DNA of 64,000 nt from Hirudinaria manillensis (taxonomy: Eukaryota > Annelida > Clitellata > Hirudinida > Hirudinidae). The notes under the pieces were generated by a model. The model did not search any database. It was not told the DNA's origin and saw nothing but the letters and a program-made list of their open reading frames with translations. Location: contig CM067531.1 in assembly GCA_034509925.1 (NCBI GenBank), positions 5,240,001 through 5,304,000 of the forward strand, read 5' to 3'. The translations under genes and the position numbers were made by a program. This document shows, piece by piece, positions 36,301 through 47,866 of this stretch. The stretch's first letter is position 1, and every line of letters starts with the position of its first letter.

Positions 36301-37096
36301 TGGTCATGGCATACATAGGTATGTTGTATGAATTACATAGTTACACATGCATATATTTTACTTCTAATTGACATTTCTGTTGTCATTTATTTGTTTTTAG
36401 ACTGTTCCACGCTGCCCCAAGTATTCCTCATTATGCCAGTGGGTTTTCAAATGATTAAAGTGGATATGTAAAATGCAGTCATTATGTGAAACTCTAAACT
36501 GCAAGTTTCTCTAGAACGTATTGGAGTAACTCATAACTGTGAGAAATAATATAATAAATTGTATTTAAAGTAGTAAAAGGTTTAGCTACCAAAGAAGAAT
36601 GTCTCAAATTTGTTCTTATCATACCTCTAACTGCACTGTTGCATTTGTTTCAGAGAACAAGGCAATAGGTGTAATGAAACCTGGACACTCCTTCACCATA
36701 GAACCAATGATTTCTGAAGGTAATAATAATAATAATGGTAATAATAATAAATTAGTTCTTTTCCCCAAAAAGGTTGATAAAAATCAAATTAAAATAACAT
36801 CATCTATTTTTTTAGATATTACTGAATTATTTATTTGTTTTGTTTTGTTTTTTCTTTTTAATTTGATGATATTTGGCTGATACTCTTCACTGCAAATTAG
36901 TATTTACAATGTCTTTGTCGTATTTTTAGGAAGTTGGAGGGATAAAACCTGGCCTGATGATTGGACTTCAGTGACAATTGATGGCAAGTTGTCCGCCCAA
37001 TTCGAACATACGCTCTTGGTAACAGATACAGGGTGTGATGTTCTAACAAAAAGAACTACAGGAAATGGTCAACCATATTTTCTTGAGTCTGTGTAG
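33399..37096 (+). CDS. METAP1: methionine aminopeptidase 1
   Basis: Thirteen exons: 33399-33503, 34026-34074, 34258-34337, 34412-34472, 34936-35027, 35088-35171, 35257-35324, 35389-35459, 35571-35702, 36213-36318, 36401-36438, 36654-36719 and 36930-37096. They give 372 codons in phase (human 386). The enzyme removes initiator Met from nascent proteins on cytosolic ribosomes. An N-terminal MYND-like zinc finger ([17 protein letters not shown], then CSQECF and a His pair) precedes the pita-bread catalytic domain. All metal ligands are visible: Asp in NIDVST, Asp in GDLNETFF, His in LFHAAPS, Glu in FTIEPM and Glu in QFEHTLL. The substrate-site His is in CHGIPD. A polyadenylation signal AATAAA lies at 37139-37144. 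Intron 9 is the longest late intron at about 0.5 kb. Confidence 0.95.
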
Positions 37097-38197
37097 GACT
37101 TTCAATTCAAATAGTATACTCTAAAGAATGTTTTTATAAATAAAGCTTTGGAATGACTAGCAGACTTAGCCTTCATTTGTTTAATGCAACTTGTTCTTAA
37201 AATTAAATAATCTCTGGCGCCATTTTTGAGAGTGATCTCAACAAAATAAATATTCGATTGTGGTGATCGGCAAGAAATCAGGAACGGCGCCGTTTGATCT
37301 ATGTGGGATGAGTCTTAAACTCCATGGTAGATTTGACCGATACCTACTAAATAGCGTCGTTCTTGAATGGAATTGAAATCAATGATTGGAGCGAAAATCA
37401 TAAACTAATTTAGATAAAGCAGGTTGCATATTTGCACTATCCCTCACAGCTGGGTTTATAAGCAGCGTGCCTCCAGAAACAGAAAGGAGTGTGTGAAATG
37501 CGAATGTTTTGGTTGGTCGACTGAAGGTTTGATCGGCATTTGACCTCGGTTTTACGCCCATGTGTCGTGGCAGTCATTTATGTGACTGTAGTTAATTTGG
37601 TTCCATTGTTATATAATGGGCGTATTTGACAGAAACCTAGATACTTTCGAACTTTGACTTCATGGTCGCCGATTCCTTCTTGACGAATTTTTCGTTTTTT
37701 TTTTGAGCGAAATTTAATTTAGCGATAGAGGTTTGTTTAGTACCAATTAATTCTCTAAATTACTTTTATCCCTATTGCAATGCATTGTTTTCATCTTAAA
37801 CAAAATCGAAACTGAAGTGGATCGTTGGAGGTGTGAAATTATCTGGACAAGTTTGATATTAAGGTTTGTAGAAGAATTAAGGGGGTAAGGCTTGAAATGA
37901 ATTAAGGCTTATAAGTGAAATGAGACCTTATATAAAAGCAGTTTTTACTAGAATACGAAGTTTCTAGAGTATTTATTTGGTGATTCTCAGGTTAATAGTA
38001 AAATCGGAGCTGATCACACACTATTTTGTTTAAAAGTTTAGTATAAACCACAATTACAAGCAGTTTCGCCGAAATTAGTTTTATGTAGCGAATTGAAAGT
38101 TACCCAAAGTTGCAGTAATGAGAATCCGTTTTACCCTTTTAAAGATAAATCTTATAGCGCCAGCTTTTGACATTAATGTGATTTTAAAGTTTCAGGA
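37097..38197. other. METAP1 3' flank and Staufen 5' region
   Basis: 1.1 kb without a coding exon. A 3' splice site (gtttcag) just before the Staufen ATG shows that the 5' UTR is split, so one or more leader exons lie in this interval, but I cannot place their starts. Confidence 0.4.
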
Positions 38198-41100
38198 ATG
38201 GATGTGAGAGTTGTGCAATTCAATGAAAAACATAGACCACAAAAATACAATCATTTCATTCCTTTTCCAAATCAGTTGAGGCATGGTGGGTCAAATATGA
38301 CTTTTAGCATTCACGTCTTATATAACGTGATTGTTTCTTTTCATGTAGGATTCCAGCCTCATGCAGGGCAAAACTGGTACAGGCCATTTTATTTTCACCA
38401 AGGTAACAAGTGGAACAACATTATGAACATGGAGAACTTCAATCAGAGTCCATTCATTTTCAATGATCAGAACATTGCAAATCATAGATTTGGAAATGAA
38501 AATGGTCTTAAAATGATGGACAGAACTGATGGGAATTCTGTGCCAATCACAGTGAAAGAAAAGGAAAAATCTCCCATGTGTCTGGTCAATGAGATATCTA
38601 GATTCAATAAGGTTTGCTTCCATTTCTGACTTTTTTTTTTGTTAGATTCTCAGAAATAGTGACCTTTACATAAAAATAAGTTTTAATCTATCACATTTTC
38701 GAAGTTGTTTTTATCAATAATTTCATTTGATATGATTAAATTTAGACTTATCAATAAAGATCATTTAAATTTATAAAACAATTTTTGTTATTATTTACTC
38801 AGTGAAATTTAGTCATTAGGCCCATATTTTGATGGATGGAATGGAACTAAATGTAAAAATGTAAATCGATAGTTGTAACATTTTCACTATTGAAACCATT
38901 GACCAAAATTTATTTTATCTAAAGACATGCCAATCTTTTATTAATAAGCATGAGATTATAACTAAGCATGTAAAAATATTTAAAAGAAACTGAGATATTT
39001 TTGATGTTGATTAAAACTTCATTTAAAAATTTTTTAAATCAAGATCGAGCAGACGTATGCTTTAACGAACGAAGAGGGTCCGGCACACAAAAAAGTATTT
39101 TTCGTTTCTTTAAAATTGGGAACCGAGACATTTTCATCATCTGGTCAGAGCATCAAGAAAGCCAAGCATGCCACTGCCTTAGAAGCCCTTAAAAATACTA
39201 AATATCCAAAGCCACCCAATAAATGTTCACAAATTTCACCTGTTGGTTAGTGCATCGTTTATTAATAGATTCTATACGAAGGAATTAAATTCTACTGTTG
39301 GATAACTTTGTAATATTTAATTTGAAAATATAACTTGAAGTTCAGGACGAGTCGAACGTTAGTATCACACCGACCGTTCAGCTGAATACATTGGCTATGA
39401 AGAGAGGAGAAACGGCTTCGTATGAAGTTGTTGGAGGTTTCAAAAGTAACAAAGTTTTGTGCACGGGGGAAGCGCTCAGCCATTACAGGTTTGTTAGAAG
39501 CATTTTTTTTGCTATGAATTGACTTCACATTTTTCCTTCTACATGCACATAGCATTGAATACAAATTTAATGTTATTTAATTTAAAAATAATTTTATTAT
39601 TCAATAAAAAATTAAACTACTAAGCTTTAAAACTAATGGAATTAGCAATAAAAATAATAACTTGTAAGCAGCGCATAGTCACGTAAAAAGTCAATGTCCA
39701 TGTATTTAGCTGATCTTTTAACTTCCTTATTTCTTATAATAGGATGCAATGCAGCTCATTAATTTTTATAATGCATTGAGCAGTTGCAGTTATTATACTA
39801 TCAAGAAGTTGTATAGTATGGAGAGTGCCCTTTTTAGTGTGCATGCAAGTGTTAAATCCAAAGATGAGTGACATTGGCATCCTGTTGGGGTACATAAGAC
39901 ATTCTAAGAAGCTGCTAAATTGAATTGCACAATTCAAAATATTGAAATTACAATTATGTTTTTGACTCAGTTTCTGGTTATAAGCATTTTTTGATGAATT
40001 CCTTTCCGAACTTCAGGAGTCATAACCCTGCATTCATTGTGAAGGTCTCGGTTGGAAGTAACCACTTTTTTGGTGATGGATATTCGGTTAAAAGTGCAAG
40101 GCACGATGCTGCCTCGAAAGCCCTTGATGCATTAACTAATGAGATTCATCCACCTTGTGAAAACAACATCAACAACAATGGCAAAGTGATGGTGACCTCT
40201 TCAGCAGGTAGCAAATACTTTTTTATTAGAAGCAGTGTGTTTTAAGGCAAGATTTACTTGAATATTCATATCATGTTAACATCATATTAATATCTACCAG
40301 CAGTAGAAAACAAAACTGCAGACTGCAGATCAGAAATCAGTCGAGTCCATGAGATTGCCTTTAAGAGGAACCTTGTCACCACCTTCCAAGTTAGTTTATT
40401 TGTCTAAAACACACATGCGATGCATTGAACACACAAATTCTAACGCTAATGCATTCTATCTGCATTCTAAAAGAAGGTGAATCAACTTAACTTGAAATAT
40501 TTTTGATCACATTCAGGTAACCAATGAGTCTGGACCAGCACACATGAGGTCTTACATAACAACTTGTACTTGTGGTTCAATTACTGCAGAGGGAAAAGGA
40601 AACAGCAAGAAAATTTCAAAACGCAGATCTGCTGAAAAAATGCTGGAGAAGCTGAATGAATTGTCACCTCTGCCTCCAACTGCACCAAGCAAATCTCTTA
40701 ACAAGTCCAAGGCAAGAATGGAGCATGCCAAAGCAAATAATAAGCTGTTTTACAAGGTCTTTCTGACTGTTTTTCAAGTCATCATCATTAACTTTATTAT
40801 TACTTTGTAGCCATATTATTGTTAGAGTTTCTAGATCAAAATAACTGCTGTAAATAGAACTTTCTCCAGATTTTGGTTAATGTTAATGTTTATATTGATA
40901 TAATTCTTTTAAGGTACCTTATCAATATTTAAATAATTACAAGAATAGACAAACTGTATCTCATTCATAAATTCATTTGCCCTCATTAACTTCAAGGTCC
41001 TCAAGGCTAGTCCTGACTATGGGGTAGGAATCAACCCAGTGAGCAGATTAATTCAAATTCAACAAGCCAAAAAGCAACCCGAGCCTTCTTTCTCAATGTT

Positions 41101-41654
41101 AGAAGAACGTGGTAAATGCAGAGACAAAGAGTTTCACGTACAGGTTTGAGCCAAATTGGTCTTTTGGTTCTTTCTTTGTTGGATTGTTTTAATGTTCTGA
41201 ACTATTCAAGTGCTCAACTGACTAAACAAGAAAGAAATGATTTGCTTTTGTGCAGGTGAGTGTTGCTGACAAATCATGTTCCTCATGGGCTACAAGCAAG
41301 AAATTGGCCAAAAGGATAGCAGCTGAAAAAATGCTCCAATTACTTGGATATTCCAATAATATGAGCAATAATAATAATAATAGCAACCAAAAGATATCAA
41401 ACCTGGCTGAGAAAATGGCTTGCACGATAGGTAACTCAAACTGTGCTGATTAATTTTTTAATTTATTTATTATTAATTTATTTAATTTTCAAAATCTTTT
41501 ATTTCATTATTTTCCATGGTGCTTAAATTGATAATCACCAATGTCAACATTTATTCTGTCACATGTCAAAGATTTGATACATTGTTTTTAAGGCCTGAAA
41601 CCAAGCATGGATGAGGATTCTACAAAAGACTCCATGGAAATATTACAGTCCTGA
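38198..41654 (+). CDS. STAU: Staufen, double-stranded RNA-binding protein
   Basis: Ten exons: 38198-38285, 38349-38611, 39044-39245, 39341-39488, 40017-40207, 40301-40389, 40517-40756, 40997-41143, 41256-41430 and 41593-41654. They give 534 codons in phase. Staufen binds stem-loops in mRNAs for transport, local translation and decay. Four dsRBDs are visible: dsRBD1 at about 105-180 ([14 protein letters not shown]...HKKVFFV), a dsRBD2 split by an insertion at about 189-290 ([15 protein letters not shown], then [11 protein letters not shown]), dsRBD3 at about 305-380 ([20 protein letters not shown]-like [13 protein letters not shown]) and dsRBD4 at about 415-490 ([16 protein letters not shown]). 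The protein ends about 40 residues after dsRBD4, so no dsRBD5 is seen. A run of AAT codons gives an Asn stretch after dsRBD4. A possible polyadenylation signal AATAAA (41658-41663) overlaps the region just after the stop. Confidence 0.94.
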
Positions 41655-42833
41655 GGACAATAAAAGTTACATGGTCATTTGAAATTGAGCTTATTAGAAA
41701 ACTTAAGTTGAATGTATTTAATCCTTGTATACTTTTGTTCAATTTGGTGATGCAAACCATTGTAAGCAGTATAAGTGATCAGGTCAATTTTGAAGTTAGA
41801 CATGTGAAAGGATGCCATTTCTCCAACCATCATCATCATCATTCATTTATTCTTTTCTTGCATGAATAATTATTCACATGATCCCATGTAGGGGATTTAA
41901 ATATTTATTTAAATATTAATTCATATTAAATGCTCCTTGAATACTGTTAATACGCTATTCTATATCTTGCTGTCATAAATTAATTATTTGTTTATAACAA
42001 GCTTATCGATTGATAATAGTCTTTATAAGATTCCACTTCAGAATAATTTGGTTAAATATACTTTAAGCGCCGAGGATTCTCAGTAAATTTTAAGTGTAAA
42101 GTTATAAGAAGAATTGGAACTGATCAATTACCAATGGTCGCCTTAAATTTTGGAGATTTATTTTAAGCTGTTCTCTTTGTTCTTATATATAAATATAAAA
42201 TATAAAGAGATTTTATAAAAAAAGTTTTATTATATTACAAAACTGTTTTATTGCGAAGATGGTCGACATCCATATAATTTCTGGATGAATAAAGTTCTCA
42301 ACTGTTTTGCTGATTCTCAGCAGTGGTACCAGTCAACAGTTTCAAAGTCACAAAATGTTGATAAATTAAAACAAAATAGGTGATTGAATGAATTAAAATT
42401 TTTTGGCACATCACGATCTATTTTCTTTATTTTAATTCCTCACTTAATTTAAATTAGCAGTAAGTGATTTTATTTGGGCATTGAGTTATCATGCTTGCAA
42501 AAATGAGTTGAGCATATGAAAGTGTATACAATGTACATACGTCCAGCGAAATAAATGTTTTTCTTATCTTGAAATGGTTAATGATAACAAAGCTCCACCT
42601 ATAGAAAATAAATTCATTCTTTCAACATCAGTTTAAGTCACAACTTTGTAAAGGCAGAAAAAAAAAAACAACAAAGCAGCAGTTCAACAAGATTTAGTCA
42701 TGGCAACGACAGATTGTGACTGGTTTTTGGCATCATGCAGTTAGAGTGGTGTTTCGTGTTTCTGAAATTACAAAATTGGTTTAATGAGCAACATTAAATT
42801 AACCATGACTTGAATAATGAGTAACCATAGAGA
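41655..42833. other. convergent 3' spacer of Staufen and the ankyrin-MAGUK gene
   Basis: 1.2 kb, AT-rich, without a coding frame. I looked here for a fifth Staufen dsRBD exon and found none. It presumably contains both 3' UTRs. Confidence 0.4.
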
Positions 42834-45800
42834 TCAACGCACTGCCTGAATTGCTTTGAAATGCTTTTTCATCTGGATTTGAGGCTTTTCTGTGAAATCT
42901 GCATATTTCCTCTCCCTGATTCCACCAACTTTGGAACTTAAATCATCTTCTGGTTCCTGTGAAGGAATGTCGTCTGTTGTACGAGAAAATCTCTGCTGGG
43001 GGATCTGATGCTTCTTGCTTGGTTTAACATTTCTTGGACAAAGTGATTCATCAGGAAAGTATTTTGAGGATTGGTCCAAGGAATTTTGTTCAGCATCTTC
43101 AGTTGTGACTGGCTGCCATGTGGATTGGATTTGAGTGTCATTTATGAAATCAGCTATATGGTAGAACCACCGGTCATCTGCAGTGTAATTTATGACTGTT
43201 GAGAATAGCTTTTTATAATTCTCTTGAAACTTTAAGGCTTCCTCCAACATGTAATTGGCATCTTTCACATAGGTGGGAGCTAACTGACTCCTAATGGTTT
43301 TAACAATGACTTTGGACACAGGTGCCAAATAAATGACAATGGGATTGAGCGAGGTTCTGAACAGCAGGTGTTCAATGGAAGGAGGTGAAAGTATTGCCAA
43401 CAAGTGTCTGTTTTTGCCATATTTCTTGAATGATTCCACATTGGCTGTCGGTTCACCATTGATTGTCACTTCCAAGTTTTCTTTAGCTTTCTCAAAAACA
43501 TCAGGATATTCTTTAATGAGCCTATTGATGACCAAGTCACAAAAAAGGCCTAATATTATCACTGGTCGCAAAAAGCTGACTTTTTTCAATTGGACCTTTT
43601 CATAAACCTCAGACTCGTTCATTTCCGTCAAATCACTGAAACTTAAATGACTTTCTTTTTTTTTCCTTTTTTGTGAGAATAAACCACTTTTTGGAACTGT
43701 GGAATTAACATCTAACAATTTTTTATTGGCAACTATTTGCAGAGCCTTTTGTTCATTTGGTATGAGACCGGTTTTTAACACTTCCTGCTTCGGACCAAGA
43801 AGCTTTGCAGACCAAAATCCTTTGTTACCAGGTGGCATGGTATCATCAATGAGGAACACATCACCTGGATTAACATCCAAGTCAATTTTCTTACGAGCTT
43901 CACATCCAAAAAGTGCTTTTACATGAAAAGAATCTCCTTCCAATTGGTTCTCTATTAAGGAATTATATGTATCAACATCATTACACACTTCCAATGTTGT
44001 GTAACCTTCATTGGTACGGAGGATTTGATCTAACTCCTCCTTGGTTTTACCAAATATTTGAAGATCATTTACTTTTAATATCCTGTCACCCCTCAATAGT
44101 CCATTTTTAAATGCTGAGGATTCTTGGTTAATTGCATCAACAAATATTCCCGTCTTATTACCCCCAATTAATGTAAATGGGAGGCCTCCATCGCTTATGA
44201 AGGAAATTATTCTGTGGAAATCTTTTAAGTTGTTCATTGAAGTATCACCAACACTTTCCTCTGTGGCATTCCACGATGAAATTGAATTATTAGCTTTTTG
44301 GACAGAGTTATTAACATTTGAGCTAGATGCAGAGTGTTTATCTTGAATCTGCTCCATGATTTTTGAACTGTTATCAAGTGAAGTGTTCACTAAGATTGGT
44401 GAAATTGATGATGAGTAGGTGGGCTTGGCAGGAGTCGCTTTGTCTCCAGCTGAAATTCGAGCAAGATTAGAATGCTGAAAATTGTCAAGCTGTTGAGTAG
44501 AAGCCTTCTCAAAGATCAGATTCTTTTTCTGGGCTTCATTGTCAGCCCTGGTTTTAAAATTTGTCGTTGTTAACTGATTGGGCTCTTTATCATTAACAGA
44601 AGAAACACTTTGAGGAGTTTGAGTAACATTTTTTAAATTTCTTTTTTTGGGCTGAGGTTTCTGTGACTGAGAGGAATCATCAGAGACCTTTTGTGAATTT
44701 GTTGGAAGCATCCTTGGACCCTTTTTTTTCTCAGCTTTGTTCTCATCAATGAAGCCTGATGATGGTTTGTTGGTCAATGATTGCTGAGGCAAAGGCTTTG
44801 TTGGAACCTGAGGTGCTTTCACTTTCATTTTCGAGGAGTTTACCGGAATTACACGAATTGTCGTCTGGCCATTCATGTCTTGGTCATCAACTTCTAATTC
44901 AATTACTTTTTCTATGTTAGATGGATAATCTTTCTTCAGTGGTTTTGGTAGTGGTTCAGGTTTGGATTTCCCCTTCAAATCATATTCCTTGCTGTATTCA
45001 GTTTCATCCTCTGAGTTGGAATATGATGACTGGCTTTCCCCTGAACTACCAATCTCTAAATCTGAATTTTGGTTCTTTACTTGTTTTTGACCATGCATCC
45101 ATTCATGAACCCTGCTTCGACTGCTCTTCTTTTTGGAATGTCCTCTATGACGTGATTCCAGCACTCCATTAATAGATTCATCATCATCAAGATAATATTC
45201 CTCACTGCCCATGGAATATTTATCTATATCACTTGATCTTTCTGGAATTTCTCTTATTGTTTTATGAGATGGAAAATTTTGTTTTTGCGATTTCTTTTTT
45301 ATCCTTCCATTGTAATTGATGTCACTATGAAGATCCAACACTGAATTTGGAGGAGTCACACTCCACATGCTGGTTACTTCACTTTCTTGATAACTATTTT
45401 TTCTCAGATATTGAGATCTAAAGCCATCGTGAAACTTTCCCTTCTTAAGCAATTGTTTATGCCTTCCTCTTGAATCCAAATTTTCAACTGACTTTACTCT
45501 TCTGGAAGCAATATTCAAATTTTCAGCCATTGGAGAAGCTTTGGAACCACTATTTATACTTTCTCTACTATGCCTCTTAGAACTATTAGATGAGCTGTAC
45601 ATTCCAGTACCTGATGACAAGTTTCCCTTCGAATTTTGACTCATATTATTTTGGAAAGATTGTTGAAACTTCTGATTGTTTGCTGACATGTTGAGCAAAG
45701 AGAGTGAGTGACTTGAAGCAGTAGCAAATGTCCCTCTTTGGAAGTTTGTTACAAATCCTCTTGCCCTTACTTTAGGTGCCTCGGACATGATTTTATTTCT

Positions 45801-46895
45801 GTCCTCAATGGCTTTTTTTATAATTTGTTTTGAAACGGTGTCATCGTCTGCAACTAAGTCAATCGAACGACATTTGCTATTATCTTCAATTAATGGGTCA
45901 CATCCAGCCATCACTAAGACCTCTATGACTTTCTGAAATTCATTTCTGGCAGCTAAATGCATGGCTGTTTCACCTCTCCTGTTCTGAACGTTAACATTGC
46001 ACCCTTTGTTGATTAGAACTTTTACAGTGTCAGTAATATCATCTTTTGCCTTCATTCCCAATGGATCATATTCCTGGAGCACTGTGTGGTGGAGAGGAGT
46101 GTTTCCTTCTGAATCTGTGATATTAAAGTCAGCTCCACACTCTTCAATCATGATGAGAACAGTTTCGCCATGACCCTGGGAGGCTGCCACATGAAGAGGT
46201 GATTTTTCAAGTTCATCATAACATGGAACCTTGATGTCTGGATTGACCTCATAAACTTCACAAAACATTCTTATGAGACCATTGTGACCCTCCTTTGCTG
46301 CCATGTGGATTGGGATGGCACCATGTTGTCCTTTTTTGTATAAATCTCCTCCATATCTCAGCAGTAACCTGATCAATTCGGAATGCCCGTAGATTGTAGC
46401 CACATGGAGAGGTGAATTTCCACTCACATCAATTACCGAACCTTGAGCACCTCGAGACAGAAGGAGTTTTACCATCCGGTAATCTGCACGTCGGATGGCA
46501 TGGTGAAGAGACGAGCGGCCTTTATGGTCTTGAAAGTTCACGTTTGCATTGAGACTAATAATTGAATCGACGGTCACATAAAGTCCCTTCTTTACAGATG
46601 TCAGCAACGGCGTGGTACGCTTCCTCTGCTTTTGGGATCCATGCTCGTGCACAAAATTTATGTTGGCATTGTGTTTTTCTACCATATATTGGATTATTGT
46701 TGGATCAGGCAAAGAAGCTGCAAGCAGCAGAGGCACTTCTGTATAGTCTGATGCAAGGCGTTTAACTTCAGAGGTAAGGAAAGTTTTTACTTTAGATTTG
46801 TCCCTAAATTTTGTTGAGAGAATGTTGCTAACTTTCTCTATATCATTTTCTTCTACTGCAGCTACCAAATAAGGTCCGTGTGTTTTTCTTCCCAT
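42834..46895 (-). CDS. ankyrin-repeat protein with ZO-like PDZ-SH3-guanylate kinase core, single exon
   Basis: One uninterrupted frame of 1353 codons from ATG at 46895. Residues 1-365 are ankyrin repeats (SSLHHAIRRADYRMVKLLL, SPLHVAASQGHGE, TAMHLAARNEF). Residues 370-885 are a Ser/Lys/Gln-rich disordered linker with many basic patches. A PDZ follows at about 888-973 (GLPFTLIGGNKTGIFVDAI, a GLPF carboxylate loop), an SH3 at about 987-1053 (FHVKALFGCEARKK...GFWSAKLL) and a guanylate-kinase-like domain at about 1105-1260 (FLRPVIILGLFCDL...NPIVIYLAP, STVINYTADDRWFYHI). The GK lacks the P-loop GxxGxGK, so it is not an enzyme, as in ZO proteins, which it resembles most. A 5' UTR intron is suggested by an acceptor (tttatctag) just upstream of the ATG and a donor near 46979. 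The likely role, by inference, is a cortical or junctional scaffold. I know no named family with this domain order; Shank has ANK-SH3-PDZ without GK. Confidence 0.85.
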   Translation of the reverse strand: MGRKTHGPYLVAAVEENDIEKVSNILSTKFRDKSKVKTFLTSEVKRLASDYTEVPLLLAASLPDPTIIQYMVEKHNANINFVHEHGSQKQRKRTTPLLTSVKKGLYVTVDSIISLNANVNFQDHKGRSSLHHAIRRADYRMVKLLLSRGAQGSVIDVSGNSPLHVATIYGHSELIRLLLRYGGDLYKKGQHGAIPIHMAAKEGHNGLIRMFCEVYEVNPDIKVPCYDELEKSPLHVAASQGHGETVLIMIEECGADFNITDSEGNTPLHHTVLQEYDPLGMKAKDDITDTVKVLINKGCNVNVQNRRGETAMHLAARNEFQKVIEVLVMAGCDPLIEDNSKCRSIDLVADDDTVSKQIIKKAIEDRNKIMSEAPKVRARGFVTNFQRGTFATASSHSLSLLNMSANNQKFQQSFQNNMSQNSKGNLSSGTGMYSSSNSSKRHSRESINSGSKASPMAENLNIASRRVKSVENLDSRGRHKQLLKKGKFHDGFRSQYLRKNSYQESEVTSMWSVTPPNSVLDLHSDINYNGRIKKKSQKQNFPSHKTIREIPERSSDIDKYSMGSEEYYLDDDESINGVLESRHRGHSKKKSSRSRVHEWMHGQKQVKNQNSDLEIGSSGESQSSYSNSEDETEYSKEYDLKGKSKPEPLPKPLKKDYPSNIEKVIELEVDDQDMNGQTTIRVIPVNSSKMKVKAPQVPTKPLPQQSLTNKPSSGFIDENKAEKKKGPRMLPTNSQKVSDDSSQSQKPQPKKRNLKNVTQTPQSVSSVNDKEPNQLTTTNFKTRADNEAQKKNLIFEKASTQQLDNFQHSNLARISAGDKATPAKPTYSSSISPILVNTSLDNSSKIMEQIQDKHSASSSNVNNSVQKANNSISSWNATEESVGDTSMNNLKDFHRIISFISDGGLPFTLIGGNKTGIFVDAINQESSAFKNGLLRGDRILKVNDLQIFGKTKEELDQILRTNEGYTTLEVCNDVDTYNSLIENQLEGDSFHVKALFGCEARKKIDLDVNPGDVFLIDDTMPPGNKGFWSAKLLGPKQEVLKTGLIPNEQKALQIVANKKLLDVNSTVPKSGLFSQKRKKKESHLSFSDLTEMNESEVYEKVQLKKVSFLRPVIILGLFCDLVINRLIKEYPDVFEKAKENLEVTINGEPTANVESFKKYGKNRHLLAILSPPSIEHLLFRTSLNPIVIYLAPVSKVIVKTIRSQLAPTYVKDANYMLEEALKFQENYKKLFSTVINYTADDRWFYHIADFINDTQIQSTWQPVTTEDAEQNSLDQSSKYFPDESLCPRNVKPSKKHQIPQQRFSRTTDDIPSQEPEDDLSSKVGGIRERKYADFTEKPQIQMKKHFKAIQAVR

Positions 46896-47866
46896 CTTTC
46901 TTCAATGATTCGAAATTCTAGATAAATTAAAAAGGCAAATGGAGTGTTAGAAAGTAATCAATAGTCATAAATCGTTACCTGTAACCTTTGAAATCTAAAA
47001 CATCGTGCTTAACAAGTTAGTTATGTTGAAAAACACAGAAAGATTTTGAAACCGTAACAGTTTAAATTTGTTGTCATTTATCGACCAAAACATTCAAAAT
47101 TCAATCAACGTTGTGTGATTGTCACACCTGTTGGCATCCGTGGTTTTAATAATGTGCAGCTACATAAATTATTCGGGCATTGCCTGATTTGCTAAATAAG
47201 AAAAATAATGTCAATTTATAAATTTTTTGCACGAATTTTAACATCTGAGAATATTTTTTTTGATTTTGTCGTCAGAGTTTCAATGCTCCATCGCGGTCAA
47301 GTTGTATGTGCATAGTTTATTCGCTAAATCCTATTCTACCGGCAAAGCTTGATTTGTTTATTGATTATTTATCACTGTTTGATTATGTTGGCGAGAGTTA
47401 ATTTTATTATCACACTTTTTATAATAACGACTATGTAGTGCTAATTAATTGCCATTATTGATATTTGGGCCTGTCCGGCTGATTCATCATAGTTTCGTGT
47501 TCCTCTCAGCCAATCGGCTTGTTGCTACCTGTCTCATTGTAACCAATCAGAGCTAAATTAGCGGATTAAATTTGAGTCAAGCACAATATATTCACTACTA
47601 ATAGTGTTTTAATGAAGTAGAACGATATTGCGCAATCTGTCGTGCAACCCAATACGGGCAATACGGATAGCAATATCTTCTTTTTCGTACAAGGTGTTGA
47701 ACAACAAAATAGATTTGATGACAACGTACGTTTTATCGTCCCGAACGTATTATATTTCGACTGCATGTTGAGCTATGAGAATGCATCTCAGAACTCAAGG
47801 TAGCACTAATGTGTCCGTGGCTATTGCCATATGCTAATAAATGGTAAACAATATGACTTAATCTAC
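46896..47866. other. 5' region of the ankyrin-MAGUK gene
   Basis: Holds the presumed 5' UTR exon and promoter of the minus-strand gene. No other frame with recognisable similarity was found. The short frame at 47566-47766 looks random. Confidence 0.35.

Noticed and set aside
36599..36880. 93-codon + frame through METAP1 exon 12
   Set aside because: Only 36654-36719 of it is real exon; the rest is intron read-through.
38318..38623. Minus-strand 101-codon frame
   Set aside because: Antisense to the Staufen dsRBD1 exon.
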